This document shows positions 24,181 through 33,384 of a stretch of 49,360 bases of DNA, piece by piece; position 1 is the first letter of the stretch; each line of letters opens with the position of its first letter. Position numbers and translations under genes: made by a program. Source of the DNA: Chloroflexota bacterium. GTDB taxonomy: Bacteria > Chloroflexota > Dehalococcoidia > Lucifugimonadales > JACPCL1. Under the pieces are notes generated by a model that worked only from the letters and a program-made list of their open reading frames with translations, did no database searches and was not told where the DNA came from. The stretch lies in the NCBI GenBank assembly GCA_016179765.1, contig JACPCL010000051.1:1-49360 (forward strand), in the 5' to 3' direction.

Positions 24181-24942
24181 ATGGCCGAAGTCAAAGTCTA
24201 CTTTCACCAGGGTTGATTCACCTGCGGAAGAACGAAAGAGTTCCTTTCGTCCAACGGCATTTCGTATCTGCCCCGGGACGTGGGCGCTGATCCCATCGCC
24301 CGCGAGGAGCTCCGTGCGCTGAAGTTGCAGGTCGTGCCGGTGACGGTGGTGGACAGCCAAGTGATCATTGGGTTTAACCGCCCGGCGCTGGTCAAGGCCC
24401 TGGGTCTCGGGCAAACAAAGATTGCGGCAGAGCTGCAAGGGCCTCGCTGGATGCTGGGGAAGTTTGAAACGGTGTTAGGCGGGGCACGGCGGGCCACCGC
24501 CCAAATCCCTGACACCCTGATAGACTGGACATCGCCAGAGCGGGGGCGTAACCTGCGGCAGTTTACGTTCCACCTCTTTGACCGCCCGAATTTGATGCTT
24601 AATGGTTACGAGACGCGTATCTTTCGGGCTGAAGACCGCGGCCGCTACATCGGCGAGGCCTTGGAGCGCCGGGACGTTGCGGACATCGTGGCCTTCGGAG
24701 ACGAGGTAGTCCAGCGAATACGCAGCTTCTTCAACACTGCTAGCCAGGAGACCCTGGACACGGTCATTGACACCTACATGGGACCGTTGACCCTTCAGCA
24801 GCTTCTAGACCTGGGCCTGGGGCACTCGGTCCATCACCTGAAGCAGCTTTACGTCTTTATGGAGCAGATAGGCATCCCTCCCGCTAGACCGCTGAGCCAA
24901 AGTGACTTTGACGGCGTGGCGGTGCCTACCGAGCTATTCTAA
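24181..24942 (+). CDS. Predicted selenoprotein: glutaredoxin-DinB fusion with in-frame TGA (Sec)
   Basis: Reading from the ATG at 24181, the frame is open to 24942 except for one TGA at 24214-24216 (codon 12), giving 253 residues if read as selenocysteine. The N-terminal 75 residues are a glutaredoxin-like domain: EVKVYFHQG, then U12-F-T-C15, RTKEFLSSNGI, a cis-Pro segment VVPVTVVD (Pro53), and IIGFNRPAL. The TGA falls exactly on the first Cys of the CxxC redox motif. The rest (about 85-253) is a DinB-like four-helix domain with likely metal ligands His131 (RQFTFH) and the HSVHHLKQL group (His215, His218, His219). A hairpin with a G in the loop lies 23 nt beyond the TGA. The ribosome site GGGGAAGG is very close to the ATG. 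A start at the GTG at 24280 would lose the active site. The alternatives, a nonsense mutation or sequence error, explain neither the hairpin nor the exact position. Confidence 0.83.
24226..24252 (+). promoter_or_regulatory. Candidate bacterial SECIS element
   Basis: The 7-bp perfect stem ACGAAAG (24232-24238) / CTTTCGT (24244-24250) closes a 5-nt loop AGTTC; GG (24226-24227) and CC (24251-24252) can extend the stem across an AAGA bulge. The loop has G as its second base followed by U, and 23 nt separate the TGA from that G-containing loop. Known bacterial SECIS elements need a loop G at one of the first two positions about 16-37 nt after the UGA. Confidence 0.75.
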
Positions 24943-24976
24943 CCTCGTTGCCAGCATCATGAAGGAGGGCCGCAGA

Positions 24977-26128
24977 ATGGACCAACGCATTGAGAAGATG
25001 ATCACCTACGCCCAGGGGCTTACCTACGAGGACTTACCTCCGGAAGTGGTCGGCCGGGCAAAACATCTTATCTTGGATACTATCGGCTGTGCCCTGGGCG
25101 CTGCCCCCGGCGCACCGGGGCGTATCGTCCGCGCCGCCGCCGCAAAGGTGACCAGCGCCACGCCAGCTACGGTCATGGTCAGCGGCTCCAAGACTTCTCC
25201 GGACATGGCGGCCTTTGCCAATGGGGTGATGGCGCGCTATCTGGACTGGAACGATGGCTATTTTGGGGCCCACGGTGGCGGTCACCCAAGCGATATGCTC
25301 GCTCCTACCCTGGCTGCAGTGGAGACCACACATGGAGGAGGCAAGGAAGCCATCCTTGGGTTTGTGCTGGGGTATGAGGCCCAATGCGGCATGGCCGATG
25401 CCGGGGGTATGGATGCAAAGATCGGCAGCAACCAGACCCTGGATGGCGCCGTGGGTGCGGTGGTCCTCGCCAGCCGGACCCTTGGCTTGGACAAGGAGCA
25501 AATGCGCCACGCCATCAATCTGGCCATGGCAGCCTGCCGGCCCATGGGCCGGCAGAGCAGGGGGCAGCTCTCCCACTGGAAGGAGGCCCATGTCCCAAAC
25601 TCTTCTCGCAACGGCGTCTTCTTTGCCATGATGGCTGCCGAAGGCCTTACCGGGCCTGAGTTCGACTTCGAGGAGCCAACCCAGTGGCTGCCCTTTGGAG
25701 GCGATGGCAGGAGCTTTCGCATCATGGAATCGGGCGTCAAACGCTTTCCTGCTGGCTACTTCTCCCAGAGCGCCATTGAGGCCATGCAGGAGTTGCGACC
25801 CAAGGTCCGCAATCTGGCGGACATTAAGGACAAGATCAAGATACGGATTGGGGAGGAGAATATCAGCGTCTGGCCAGAGCCCCTGAACAATGTGGACATG
25901 GAAATGAACTCCGGCGAGGTACTCAATGCGCGGGTGTCCTACCACCTGGGCCACTTCAAGCGGTTGATGAGTGATGCGGACCAGGAGCGCAAGTTCCGCC
26001 CCATGGCGGAGGAGTATGCCAAGCTACCCAAGGCCCAGGTGGACCGCCTGCTGGACCGCCTTCGCCATCTGGAGCAGGTACGGGACATAGGGGAGGTGCT
26101 GGCCCTCACCGTACCCCCAAAACGATAG
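24977..26128 (+). CDS. MmgE/PrpD family protein (first)
   Basis: A 383-residue member of the MmgE/PrpD family, which includes 2-methylcitrate dehydratase, cis-aconitate decarboxylase and many uncharacterised isomerases or dehydratases. Landmarks are LTYEDLPPEVVGRAKHLILDTIGCALG, an ANGVMARYLDWND block (family D-x-N-D/D-D active site region), and HPSDMLAPTLAAVE. It is shorter than the usual 450 residues and its C-terminal domain is reduced. The start at 24977 follows a perfect AAGGAGG (24962-24968); the longer frame reaches into the upstream gene. Its position 34 bp after the selenoprotein gene suggests one transcript. The substrate is unknown. A terminator follows at 26156-26190. Confidence 0.85.
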   Translation: MDQRIEKMITYAQGLTYEDLPPEVVGRAKHLILDTIGCALGAAPGAPGRIVRAAAAKVTSATPATVMVSGSKTSPDMAAFANGVMARYLDWNDGYFGAHGGGHPSDMLAPTLAAVETTHGGGKEAILGFVLGYEAQCGMADAGGMDAKIGSNQTLDGAVGAVVLASRTLGLDKEQMRHAINLAMAACRPMGRQSRGQLSHWKEAHVPNSSRNGVFFAMMAAEGLTGPEFDFEEPTQWLPFGGDGRSFRIMESGVKRFPAGYFSQSAIEAMQELRPKVRNLADIKDKIKIRIGEENISVWPEPLNNVDMEMNSGEVLNARVSYHLGHFKRLMSDADQERKFRPMAEEYAKLPKAQVDRLLDRLRHLEQVRDIGEVLALTVPPKR

Positions 26129-26155
26129 TCCATCCCCCTCGCTATAGAATAACGT

Positions 26156-26190
26156 AGTGGCCCGACGCACAGGTCGGGCCACTATCTTTT
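26156..26190 (+). terminator. Rho-independent terminator, possibly bidirectional
   Basis: AGTGGCCCGAC (26156-26166) and GTCGGGCCACT (26173-26183) pair perfectly around a six-nt loop, followed by ATCTTTT. It sits between the convergent MmgE/PrpD and CapA genes. Confidence 0.85.
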
Positions 26191-26263
26191 GTGCACCACC
26201 CCCTAATAGCTCTTTTGCCATGCTGCCTTACACTTCTTGGCAGCGGGCTCGCAGTAACGGCAC

Positions 26264-27331
26264 CTAGCTAGTCAGTCCCAGGACCACCGTTACATCCTCT
26301 TCGCCAACCTCAAACCGGGTTCCGAAGGGGGAGGAGATCTCTCGGATACGTTGCACGACCTCCGGCGATCGCGACGGCCGAGTGAAGTCTGGCGGCCCAT
26401 GTCCGTGAATCGTGCCGGGAATAAAGGAAAGCCGATGGATCTTGCCATCACGGATAAGGCATCGCACGAGGAATGCCATAAAGGTCCGCTCGCGGAAAGC
26501 CGCCAAGTCGTGGACGAAGTTTGCCAAAGAGTAGAAGATAGGCTTCCCCTTGTACACCTCTATGGGTTGGGGCTGGTGGGGGTGATGGCCCAGCACCATG
26601 TCAGCGCCAGAGTCAATGGCAAAGCGGCCCATCTCCTTCTGGTAGTCCATCACCTCCACGTCGCCGGGGCCCGCACCCGGGTGGACCTGATCTGGCGAGA
26701 GGCCCCAGTGCCAGGACACGATGACCACGTCAGCCTGCTCCCGCGCCGCTCGGATATCCTCCACCAGGGCAGAGCGGTGCTCGCCCCGGTCAGGTATGGT
26801 GAGCACAATGGGTGGTAAGCCCGGGTTTGAGTGCACCCGGGCCGGGGCTTCGTAGAGCGTATGAACCGGATAGCGGGCAACACCCGGCGTATCAATGGTT
26901 GCCGCCATCTCTGGAGTGCCTACCGATGTCCTACACACGAAGGCCACCTTGGTGCCGTTTCGCTCAATGATGGCCGGCTTCCGGGCCTCGGCCAGATTGC
27001 GGCCGGCTCCGCCATGCACCACTCCCGCCTTGTCCAGGACTTCCAGACTGCGAACGAGTGCGTCCAAACCGTGGTAGGTATTAGGGTTATTCGCCTGGTT
27101 CATCACGTTGAAACCGGCTTTGAGGTACGAGGCCAGGGCCGACTCGTCCGTTCGTGGAAGAGTCACGCGGTCGTAGGAAGAAAGGTATCTCGCATCGGCC
27201 AGGACAGTTTCCAGATTGCAGAACCGTATGTCCGCATCCCGAAGCAAATGCAGCGCCGATGCGAAGGCAGAATCGGGGTCGGGCCGCCCCACGTTCGTAT
27301 CACCTACCAGCACCATCTTGACGTCAGTCAT
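26264..27331 (-). CDS. CapA-family metallophosphatase-like protein
   Basis: A 355-residue protein of the PGA_cap/CapA family, a calcineurin-like metallophosphatase fold first linked to poly-gamma-glutamate capsule synthesis. Landmarks are VLVGDTNVGR, NLETVLAD, the NQANNPNTYHG loop (family NHxxD/YG), VIVSWHWG and MVLGHHPHQPQPIEVYKGKPIFYSLANF, which carry the metal-binding His residues. No signal peptide is seen and no capsule genes are near, so a role outside capsule making, as for many CapA homologues in Chloroflexota, is more likely. It is flanked by two MmgE/PrpD genes. Confidence 0.88.
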   Translation of the reverse strand: MTDVKMVLVGDTNVGRPDPDSAFASALHLLRDADIRFCNLETVLADARYLSSYDRVTLPRTDESALASYLKAGFNVMNQANNPNTYHGLDALVRSLEVLDKAGVVHGGAGRNLAEARKPAIIERNGTKVAFVCRTSVGTPEMAATIDTPGVARYPVHTLYEAPARVHSNPGLPPIVLTIPDRGEHRSALVEDIRAAREQADVVIVSWHWGLSPDQVHPGAGPGDVEVMDYQKEMGRFAIDSGADMVLGHHPHQPQPIEVYKGKPIFYSLANFVHDLAAFRERTFMAFLVRCLIRDGKIHRLSFIPGTIHGHGPPDFTRPSRSPEVVQRIREISSPFGTRFEVGEEDVTVVLGLTS

Positions 27332-27518
27332 AGAAGACTCCCTCCCCTGCCATGTCGTATTCCGGTGGCGCCTACCAACGCGAGGCGAACATCGTGCGGC
27401 CGATTCTATCCTCGCACTTTCCTTGATGCCAATGCCGTGTGCTCATTCAGGCCAGGTGAGACGCGTAGGTAGGAGGAGCCAGCTTGTCTTCTGCCTCCTG
27501 CGCGGTGAAAATGTCCTC

Positions 27519-28913
27519 CTACGGTTGCAGCATGGGACGCAGCTCCCGCACGCTCTTCACGGACTCCAGGTTGAGGAGGGCGTTAATCGCCTGGTCGGCC
27601 TTGCGCCCGCCGACGCCCATGGCCAGAAGCTCACGGCTCTTCTTCACCACCTCCTCGGTGGTCATGGGATTCTCCATGGCGCCACGCACCTTCACCACAT
27701 GGTTGCTGTAGGTGCGTCCGCCGGTGGTGGTGAACTCCACCCTGCCCTGGCGCGGGCTTTCTGGCGTGACCAGACTGGGGTCGGCGCGTACCTCTATCTT
27801 GCGGGTGATGGCCAGGATGTCCGGGCGGGTCATGCGTTCCACGTCATGGCCTGCGGCAAAGGAGAGGTCGCCGTCTATGAGGGTAGCGGCCAAACAGTAG
27901 CGCAGGTTAATGTCCGGCATGGTCTGCTCGGCGCCCGTCAGCCGGTTCTCTCCGGTGGAGGAGTACACCACCAGGTGGGCCAGATCCCTGGGGCCAACTC
28001 GGTGCTCCCGCATAATGTTGACCAGGCAATCCACCGGCGCCTGGATGGGTGACCCGACGCAGTATTTCTTGATGTTGGTAAGCATCACCTCGTATCGCGT
28101 GCCCAGCTCAGTTACCAGCTCCTGGCGCTGGGCTTCATCCTTTGCGAAGGAGTCAAAGAAGTTATTGAACCCTTCAAAGACGTCCCACACGCCGGTGAAG
28201 CCCGCCTCCACCATCGTTGCTGCGGTGGCCCCGCTCCGGGCAGGCATGCCGGCGAAGTCAAAGGCCTTCTCAATGTGCTCCAGGTCTGTTTGCCAGGAGG
28301 TGATGCCCGAGGCCTGCTGGGCCGCGTAGGAGAGGAGGTAGCGCACCTGAACAGGGGTGAACTCCACGGCAGCCCCCGCGGCCACGGCAGCCCCAAAGAC
28401 ACCCCCAACGGAATGGCTGCTGAAGTTGCGGCCAGCGCTGCCGCCGAAGGCCTGCCCCGGTCGGCGCAGGGCGCGCATGGCGCGGGTTCCAACGTCGTAC
28501 CCCGCGACGACACCTCTGAGCAGGTCCGCACCGCTCCGGTTGTTCTTCTCTGCCATGGCAAAGGCAGGGGGAACGATGGCGCAGCCAGGGTGGGTACCGG
28601 AGGGAGCATGAGAGTCGTCCGTCTCGTCGGCGTGGGCCATGATGGCGTTGCACAGGGATGCGGTGACCGCGTTGGTCATCACGGGAGAGGCCACCACCAT
28701 CGCCTCGGCCCTACCGCCCTGAAGCTCGGCGTACTTGACCGCCAGCTCCCCCGGCGGAAGGGTCACGCCGGAGACCATGGCGGCCATGGTGTCCAGGACA
28801 TGGTGCTTTCCCTTCAGGGCAACCTCTTCCGGGAGCTCAGCCGACCGCGCCTTTACAATGTAGTCGCTCAACTGGCCAATGATGCTGCCATCCGATGAAT
28901 GCCGCTGGGTCAT
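27519..28913 (-). CDS. MmgE/PrpD family protein (second)
   Basis: A full-length (464-residue) MmgE/PrpD protein: LPEEVALKGKHHVLDTMAAMVSG near the start, NAIMAHADETDDSH (active-site loop), HPGCAIVPPAFAMAE, SHSVGGVFGAAVAAGAA and YAAQQASGITSWQTDLEH. The family contains methylcitrate dehydratase and cis-aconitate decarboxylase as well as many proteins of unknown substrate. It is only distantly similar to the copy at 24977-26128 and so is not a recent duplicate. The gene stands alone on the minus strand, facing away from the SDR gene. Confidence 0.9.
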   Translation of the reverse strand: MTQRHSSDGSIIGQLSDYIVKARSAELPEEVALKGKHHVLDTMAAMVSGVTLPPGELAVKYAELQGGRAEAMVVASPVMTNAVTASLCNAIMAHADETDDSHAPSGTHPGCAIVPPAFAMAEKNNRSGADLLRGVVAGYDVGTRAMRALRRPGQAFGGSAGRNFSSHSVGGVFGAAVAAGAAVEFTPVQVRYLLSYAAQQASGITSWQTDLEHIEKAFDFAGMPARSGATAATMVEAGFTGVWDVFEGFNNFFDSFAKDEAQRQELVTELGTRYEVMLTNIKKYCVGSPIQAPVDCLVNIMREHRVGPRDLAHLVVYSSTGENRLTGAEQTMPDINLRYCLAATLIDGDLSFAAGHDVERMTRPDILAITRKIEVRADPSLVTPESPRQGRVEFTTTGGRTYSNHVVKVRGAMENPMTTEEVVKKSRELLAMGVGGRKADQAINALLNLESVKSVRELRPMLQP

Positions 28914-29207
28914 GGGGCCTCCTCCCTCGGTTCGGGCTCTGGGATACCCGCCATGCCTGGCGACGGTCTGCTATGAAGTCACCGGCCCTAGCTGGCGCTG
29001 CCCTCTCGGCGCAGACTGCTGCGGGAGTGTACCATGCCCAGGAGATTGCCACAAGCGGGCCGGAGATTCCGCTCAGAGGGAAGGCGGCTGTTGCAATATA
29101 GTGCCCATGCCCCAATAATACAGTCCTATTCCTTCACCGGCGGGCCATAACGAGGATACATCGACTACAGCTATCTGAGGGCCGTAAGGCATAGGCAGGA
29201 GGGAACC

Positions 29208-29984
29208 ATGAAGCTAGATGGGCGCGTCGCGCTGATTACCGGGGCAGGCCGCAACATTGGCAGGGCCACCGCCTTGCTCTTTGCCAAAGAGGGGGCGAAG
29301 GTGGTGGTGAACGGCCTGACCAACAAGGCTGCACTGGAGGAGGTGGCGCACATCGTAGAGGACATGGGCGGCAAGGCGCTGCCCATTCTGGCGGACGTCT
29401 CAGACCCCGCTGCGGTGGACCGTATGGTGCAGACAGCCACGCGGGAGTTTGGCGCCGTGGATGTGGTAGTGAGCAACGCCAGCATCCGTCCCCACGGCCC
29501 TTTTACCGACCTGACCAATGACCAGTGGCGCAAGCTGATGGGCGTAGACCTGGACGCCACCTTCTATCTGTGCCGCGCCGCCATTCCAGGGATGGTCAAG
29601 AAGGGCAAGGGGAGCATCGTCGCGGTGTCGGGTTTGGCGGGCTTTGGCGTGCGAGACCATGCCGCTGGCGTCGCTACCGCCAAGGCTGGCCTCATCGGCA
29701 TGATGCGCGGCGTCGCCAAGGAGTACGCTCGCCAGGGCGTCCGCGCCAACACGGTGGTACCCGGCAGCATGGCTACGGAGCGGTTCGACCAACAGGCGTA
29801 CCTGGAAGGCAAGCCGCCCGTCTTCCTGGGAAGCGCTGGCGATGTTGCCGACGATACGATTCCCATGGGCCGCCGCGGCTATGCGGAAGAGCTGGCCGCC
29901 GCCTGCCTCTTCCTGGCCTCAGATGACTCCGCCTACACCACCGGTCAGACCCTGCACGTGGGCGGCGGGCTGTACATGGAGTAG
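29208..29984 (+). CDS. SDR-family protein lacking the catalytic Tyr
   Basis: A 258-residue classical short-chain dehydrogenase fold. The cofactor loop TGAGRNIG (residues 11-18), LADVSD, the SNAS segment (family NNAG), the catalytic Ser in IVAVSG, and the PG-type turn VVPGSMATERF are present. At the usual YxxxK motif the protein reads VATAK, keeping the Lys but with Val in place of the catalytic Tyr. The rest of the fold, to GGGLYME at the end, is intact, so it is a real protein of uncertain activity rather than a decayed gene. GGAGGG precedes the ATG. The peptidase gene follows 113 bp downstream. Confidence 0.87.
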   Translation: MKLDGRVALITGAGRNIGRATALLFAKEGAKVVVNGLTNKAALEEVAHIVEDMGGKALPILADVSDPAAVDRMVQTATREFGAVDVVVSNASIRPHGPFTDLTNDQWRKLMGVDLDATFYLCRAAIPGMVKKGKGSIVAVSGLAGFGVRDHAAGVATAKAGLIGMMRGVAKEYARQGVRANTVVPGSMATERFDQQAYLEGKPPVFLGSAGDVADDTIPMGRRGYAEELAAACLFLASDDSAYTTGQTLHVGGGLYME

Positions 29985-30097
29985 GCTGATTCCAGGGATT
30001 CTCCTGCCGCGATGCACGCTTCTTCCCGCACGGTAGCGGGGGAGAGCACGGCGGTGAGCCCAACTACGGTGTTCCTCATTCATGCAAGGAGGCCCCC

Positions 30098-32071
30098 ATG
30101 GCCGAGCGACGAGGATACCAGATAGAAGACCTGTTCCGTCTTAAGACGGTAGGAGACCCCCAGATCAGCCCCGATGGCAAGGGCATCGCCTATGCCGTTA
30201 CCGAGATTGACCAGAAGAGTGATGGCTACCGCTCCGCCATCTGGCTGGCCGAAGAAGGCTCCCAGCCCCGCCAGCTTACCTTCGGCGGGCGCAGCGATTC
30301 TCAGCCGCGCTGGTCCTCCGATGGCCGCTACCTGGCATTCTTCTCCAACCGCGCTGGCGGGGCCAACCAGCTCCACCTCCTGCCCCTGGCCGGCGGGGAG
30401 GCCTACCGGCTCACGGACCTGCCCCGGGGTGTCTTTGAGTTCGCCTGGTCTCCCAAGAGCGACGCCATCGCCTTCACCTCCCGTACCGGTGGCGCCCAGG
30501 CCAGCAACGACCGCACGCCCCCCCGCGTCATCACCACCTTCAGGCACAAGCAGAACGGCCAGGGGTTCTTTGATGGCAGCCGCCTGCACCTCTTTGTCGT
30601 TGGCCTGGAAGGGGACCAGCCCAAGCAGCTTACCGACGGCGACTGGGACGACGCCCAGATCGCCTGGTCGCCCGATGGTGGCGCCATCGCCTTCATCTCG
30701 GCCAGGCACGAGCGGCGGGACTGGGACTCGGCGGAGGACCTGTGGACGGTCTCCGTCAAAGGGGGGGAGGTGAGACAACTGACTAACCGCCTGGGAGCTC
30801 TCGCCGCCCCAGCCTTCTCCCCGGACGGCAAGACCATCGCCTTTGCCGGTGTGGGTGATCCGGAAGACACGGCGGGGCGCAACAGTCGCCTCTGGGTCAT
30901 ACCCTTCCAGGGAGGCCAGCCCCGGGACCTGAGCGGCCCCCTGGGCCGCGCCATCCTAGCTGCTCCCCTGTCCCCCGGCGCTCCACCGTCCCCTGTGCAG
31001 TGGACCTCCGACGGCCGCTCCATCCTGGCGCGTGTGCACGATGGAGCGGACATCCACCTGTACCGCTTCTCCGTGCGAGACGGCGCGGCAACCCGCATCC
31101 TGGGGGGCCAACGGTGCGTCATGGGTTTTTCGGCGGCGCCCAACGGCGCGCTGGCCTGCCTCATCACCGACCACACCCATCCAGCGGAGGTGTACCGGAC
31201 TGACCTCCGCGGCTCGGAAGAGGTGAAGGTCAGCAGCGCCAATGACGAGCTCCTCTCGGATCTCCGCTTCCCGGAGATTGAGGCGGTGCGCGTGCCCCTG
31301 CCCGATGGCGCCGCCATAGAGGGGTGGGTCATCAAACCCCTGGACATGGAACAGGGTAAAAAGTACCCGCTGGCCCTGGACATCCACGGCGGGCCCCATG
31401 CCGCCTTCCAGCATCAATTCCAGGGGGCCTATCCCCTGGCCCTCTCCACCCGGGGGTGCGGCGTGTTGCAGATGAACCCCCGGGGCAGCACCGGCTGGGG
31501 AGAGGAGTTCGCACGCTCCCTCCACGGTGGCCGCGGCGAGCGAGACTTCCCCGAGCTGATGGCCTCCATTGACCAGGTGATCCGGCAGGGCTGGGTGGAC
31601 CCCGACCGCCTTGGGGTCACCGGCTACTCCTATGGCGGCTACATGACCGGGTGGGCCGTGACCCACACCGACCGTTTCAATGCAGCGGTGTGGGGCGCAG
31701 GCGTCTCCAACCTGTACACCATGTTCATGCACACCGACTCCACCATCCAGCGATACGCGGAGAACGGCGGCGACCCCTGGAAGATGCGGGAGCAGTACCT
31801 GCGGCTTTCGCCCATCAGCTACGTCCAGAACGCCAGGACGCCCATCCTGCTGATGCATGGCGAAGCCGACCTACGTTGCAACACCATTCAGTCCGACGAG
31901 TTCTTCACAGCCCTGCGCTACCACGGCGTAGAGGCGGTGCTGGTCCGCTACCCTGGCGAGCACCACGGCTTCCGCCAGCAGGGCAAGCCCACCAACCGCC
32001 TGGACTACGACCAGCGGCTGGTGGCCTGGTTCGCCGAGCGGCTGGGGCTGAAGAAAACCCTTGCAACATAG
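30098..32071 (+). CDS. S9 family prolyl oligopeptidase-like peptidase
   Basis: A 657-residue serine peptidase of the S9 (acylaminoacyl/dipeptidyl peptidase) family, cutting short peptides. The N-terminal part is a seven-bladed beta-propeller with TolB-like ISPDGKGIAYAV, WSPDGGAIAF and FSPDGKTIAFA repeats (about residues 10-390). The C-terminal alpha/beta hydrolase holds the oxyanion region DIHGGPHAAF, and the triad Ser511 (GYSYGG), Asp591 (HGEAD) and His623 (EHHGF). No signal peptide, so cytoplasmic. A strong AAGGAGG precedes the ATG. The MFS gene follows by 32 bp and may share the transcript. Confidence 0.94.
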   Translation: MAERRGYQIEDLFRLKTVGDPQISPDGKGIAYAVTEIDQKSDGYRSAIWLAEEGSQPRQLTFGGRSDSQPRWSSDGRYLAFFSNRAGGANQLHLLPLAGGEAYRLTDLPRGVFEFAWSPKSDAIAFTSRTGGAQASNDRTPPRVITTFRHKQNGQGFFDGSRLHLFVVGLEGDQPKQLTDGDWDDAQIAWSPDGGAIAFISARHERRDWDSAEDLWTVSVKGGEVRQLTNRLGALAAPAFSPDGKTIAFAGVGDPEDTAGRNSRLWVIPFQGGQPRDLSGPLGRAILAAPLSPGAPPSPVQWTSDGRSILARVHDGADIHLYRFSVRDGAATRILGGQRCVMGFSAAPNGALACLITDHTHPAEVYRTDLRGSEEVKVSSANDELLSDLRFPEIEAVRVPLPDGAAIEGWVIKPLDMEQGKKYPLALDIHGGPHAAFQHQFQGAYPLALSTRGCGVLQMNPRGSTGWGEEFARSLHGGRGERDFPELMASIDQVIRQGWVDPDRLGVTGYSYGGYMTGWAVTHTDRFNAAVWGAGVSNLYTMFMHTDSTIQRYAENGGDPWKMREQYLRLSPISYVQNARTPILLMHGEADLRCNTIQSDEFFTALRYHGVEAVLVRYPGEHHGFRQQGKPTNRLDYDQRLVAWFAERLGLKKTLAT

Positions 32072-32103
32072 TGTGGTGTCCCTGAAGTTCGTTAAGGAAA
32101 CTC

Positions 32104-33384
32104 ATGGCGTACTTCGCACGAATAGGCCGCTCCACCCTCGCCCGGTACCTGGCAGCACTGGAGTACAGCGACTTCCGCAAGATGTGGCTCGCCAACCTCT
32201 CGGCCCAGGCCGCGGCCTGGGCCCTCATTGTCGCCCGAGGCTGGCTGGTCTTTCAGAAGACGGACTCCTCGGCGTGGGTGGGCATCGTCACCTTTGCCGC
32301 CATGGGCCCCCTCTTCTTCGTGCCCCCCTTTGCAGGCGTCCTCGCCGACCGGGTGAATCGCAAGACCATCCTCCAGTGGACCTACATCGTCAACCTCATC
32401 CACAACCTGGCCTTGGCGCTCCTCGCCTTGAGCGGCTTCTTGCAGCTCTGGCACCTGGTGGCCCTCTCCCTCGTCAACGGCGCTGCCCGGGCCGTCCAGA
32501 TGCCCACCTCCCAGGCCCTGGCCGCCAACCTGGTGCCCCCAGCCAGGCTCCTCAATGCCCTCTCCCTCAACGCCGCCACCCTCCACGCCTCCCGGCTCGT
32601 TGGGCCTGGCCTGGCGACGCCCCTCCTAGCCACCCTGGGCGCCCCCGCAGCCTTCTTCCTCTGCACCGGCTTCTACGCCATCGGCCTCATCCAGATCATG
32701 GGCATCAAGACCCGCTCCGTAGGCGGGATCAGGGTGGGCGAGAGCTTTGTCCGCAACTTCGTCGAGGGGCTCAGCTACGTGGGCGGCCACACCTTCATCC
32801 GCATGGTCATCATCATGGTCCTGTTCCACTGCGGCCTCACCATGGCCTTTGAGACCCTCCTGCCCGGCTTCGCCGCCTACCAGCTCAATGCCGGGGCCAC
32901 GGGTTTTGGCACCCTCATGATGGCCGTGGGCGCTGGCGCCCTGGTAGGGAGCCTCTTCATCGGCGGCATAGAGAGCCCCTTGGCGAGGGGACGTCTCTAC
33001 CTCCTCATGGGGTTGCTCAGCGGGCTCGGGCAGGTCATGCTGGCCTTTATGCCCACCATGGGAGCAGCTATAGCTGCTGCGGCCATCATGGGCGGCACCC
33101 AGGCCGCCTTCATGACCCTCAGCCAGGCCATCACCCAGACCCTGGCCGACGACGAGTTCCGTGGACGTGTCGCCAGCATCAACACCTTCAGCCTCGGCGG
33201 CGTCATGTCCGTCATGGGCCTTTTCAACGGCTTCCTGGGAGGCCAGTTCAGTCCCGCCGCCATCCTGCTGGTCCAGGGCCTTCTGTACACGGCCATCGTG
33301 CTCTTCAGCGTCGGCTTCGCCACCCCCCGATCGGTCTACCTCAAGGGCACTCCCACCGAGGCCCCCGTCCCCAGTGCCTCCTAG
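32104..33384 (+). CDS. MFS exporter (EntS/MFS_3 type)
   Basis: A 426-residue major facilitator protein with about 12 predicted helices. The opening LEYSDFRKMWLANLSAQAAAW and the LADRVNRKTILQ loop between helices 2 and 3 (the family D-R-x-x-R/K motif) match the MFS_3/EntS branch, mostly proton-driven drug or siderophore exporters. AAGGA precedes the ATG. It follows the S9 peptidase gene on the same strand. The substrate is unknown. Confidence 0.88.
   Translation: MAYFARIGRSTLARYLAALEYSDFRKMWLANLSAQAAAWALIVARGWLVFQKTDSSAWVGIVTFAAMGPLFFVPPFAGVLADRVNRKTILQWTYIVNLIHNLALALLALSGFLQLWHLVALSLVNGAARAVQMPTSQALAANLVPPARLLNALSLNAATLHASRLVGPGLATPLLATLGAPAAFFLCTGFYAIGLIQIMGIKTRSVGGIRVGESFVRNFVEGLSYVGGHTFIRMVIIMVLFHCGLTMAFETLLPGFAAYQLNAGATGFGTLMMAVGAGALVGSLFIGGIESPLARGRLYLLMGLLSGLGQVMLAFMPTMGAAIAAAAIMGGTQAAFMTLSQAITQTLADDEFRGRVASINTFSLGGVMSVMGLFNGFLGGQFSPAAILLVQGLLYTAIVLFSVGFATPRSVYLKGTPTEAPVPSAS

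Noticed and set aside
24280-24942. Shorter gene starting at GTG 24280 as a plain DinB-like protein
   Set aside because: It would begin in the middle of the glutaredoxin fold, lacks a good ribosome site, and ignores the clear homology running upstream through the TGA.
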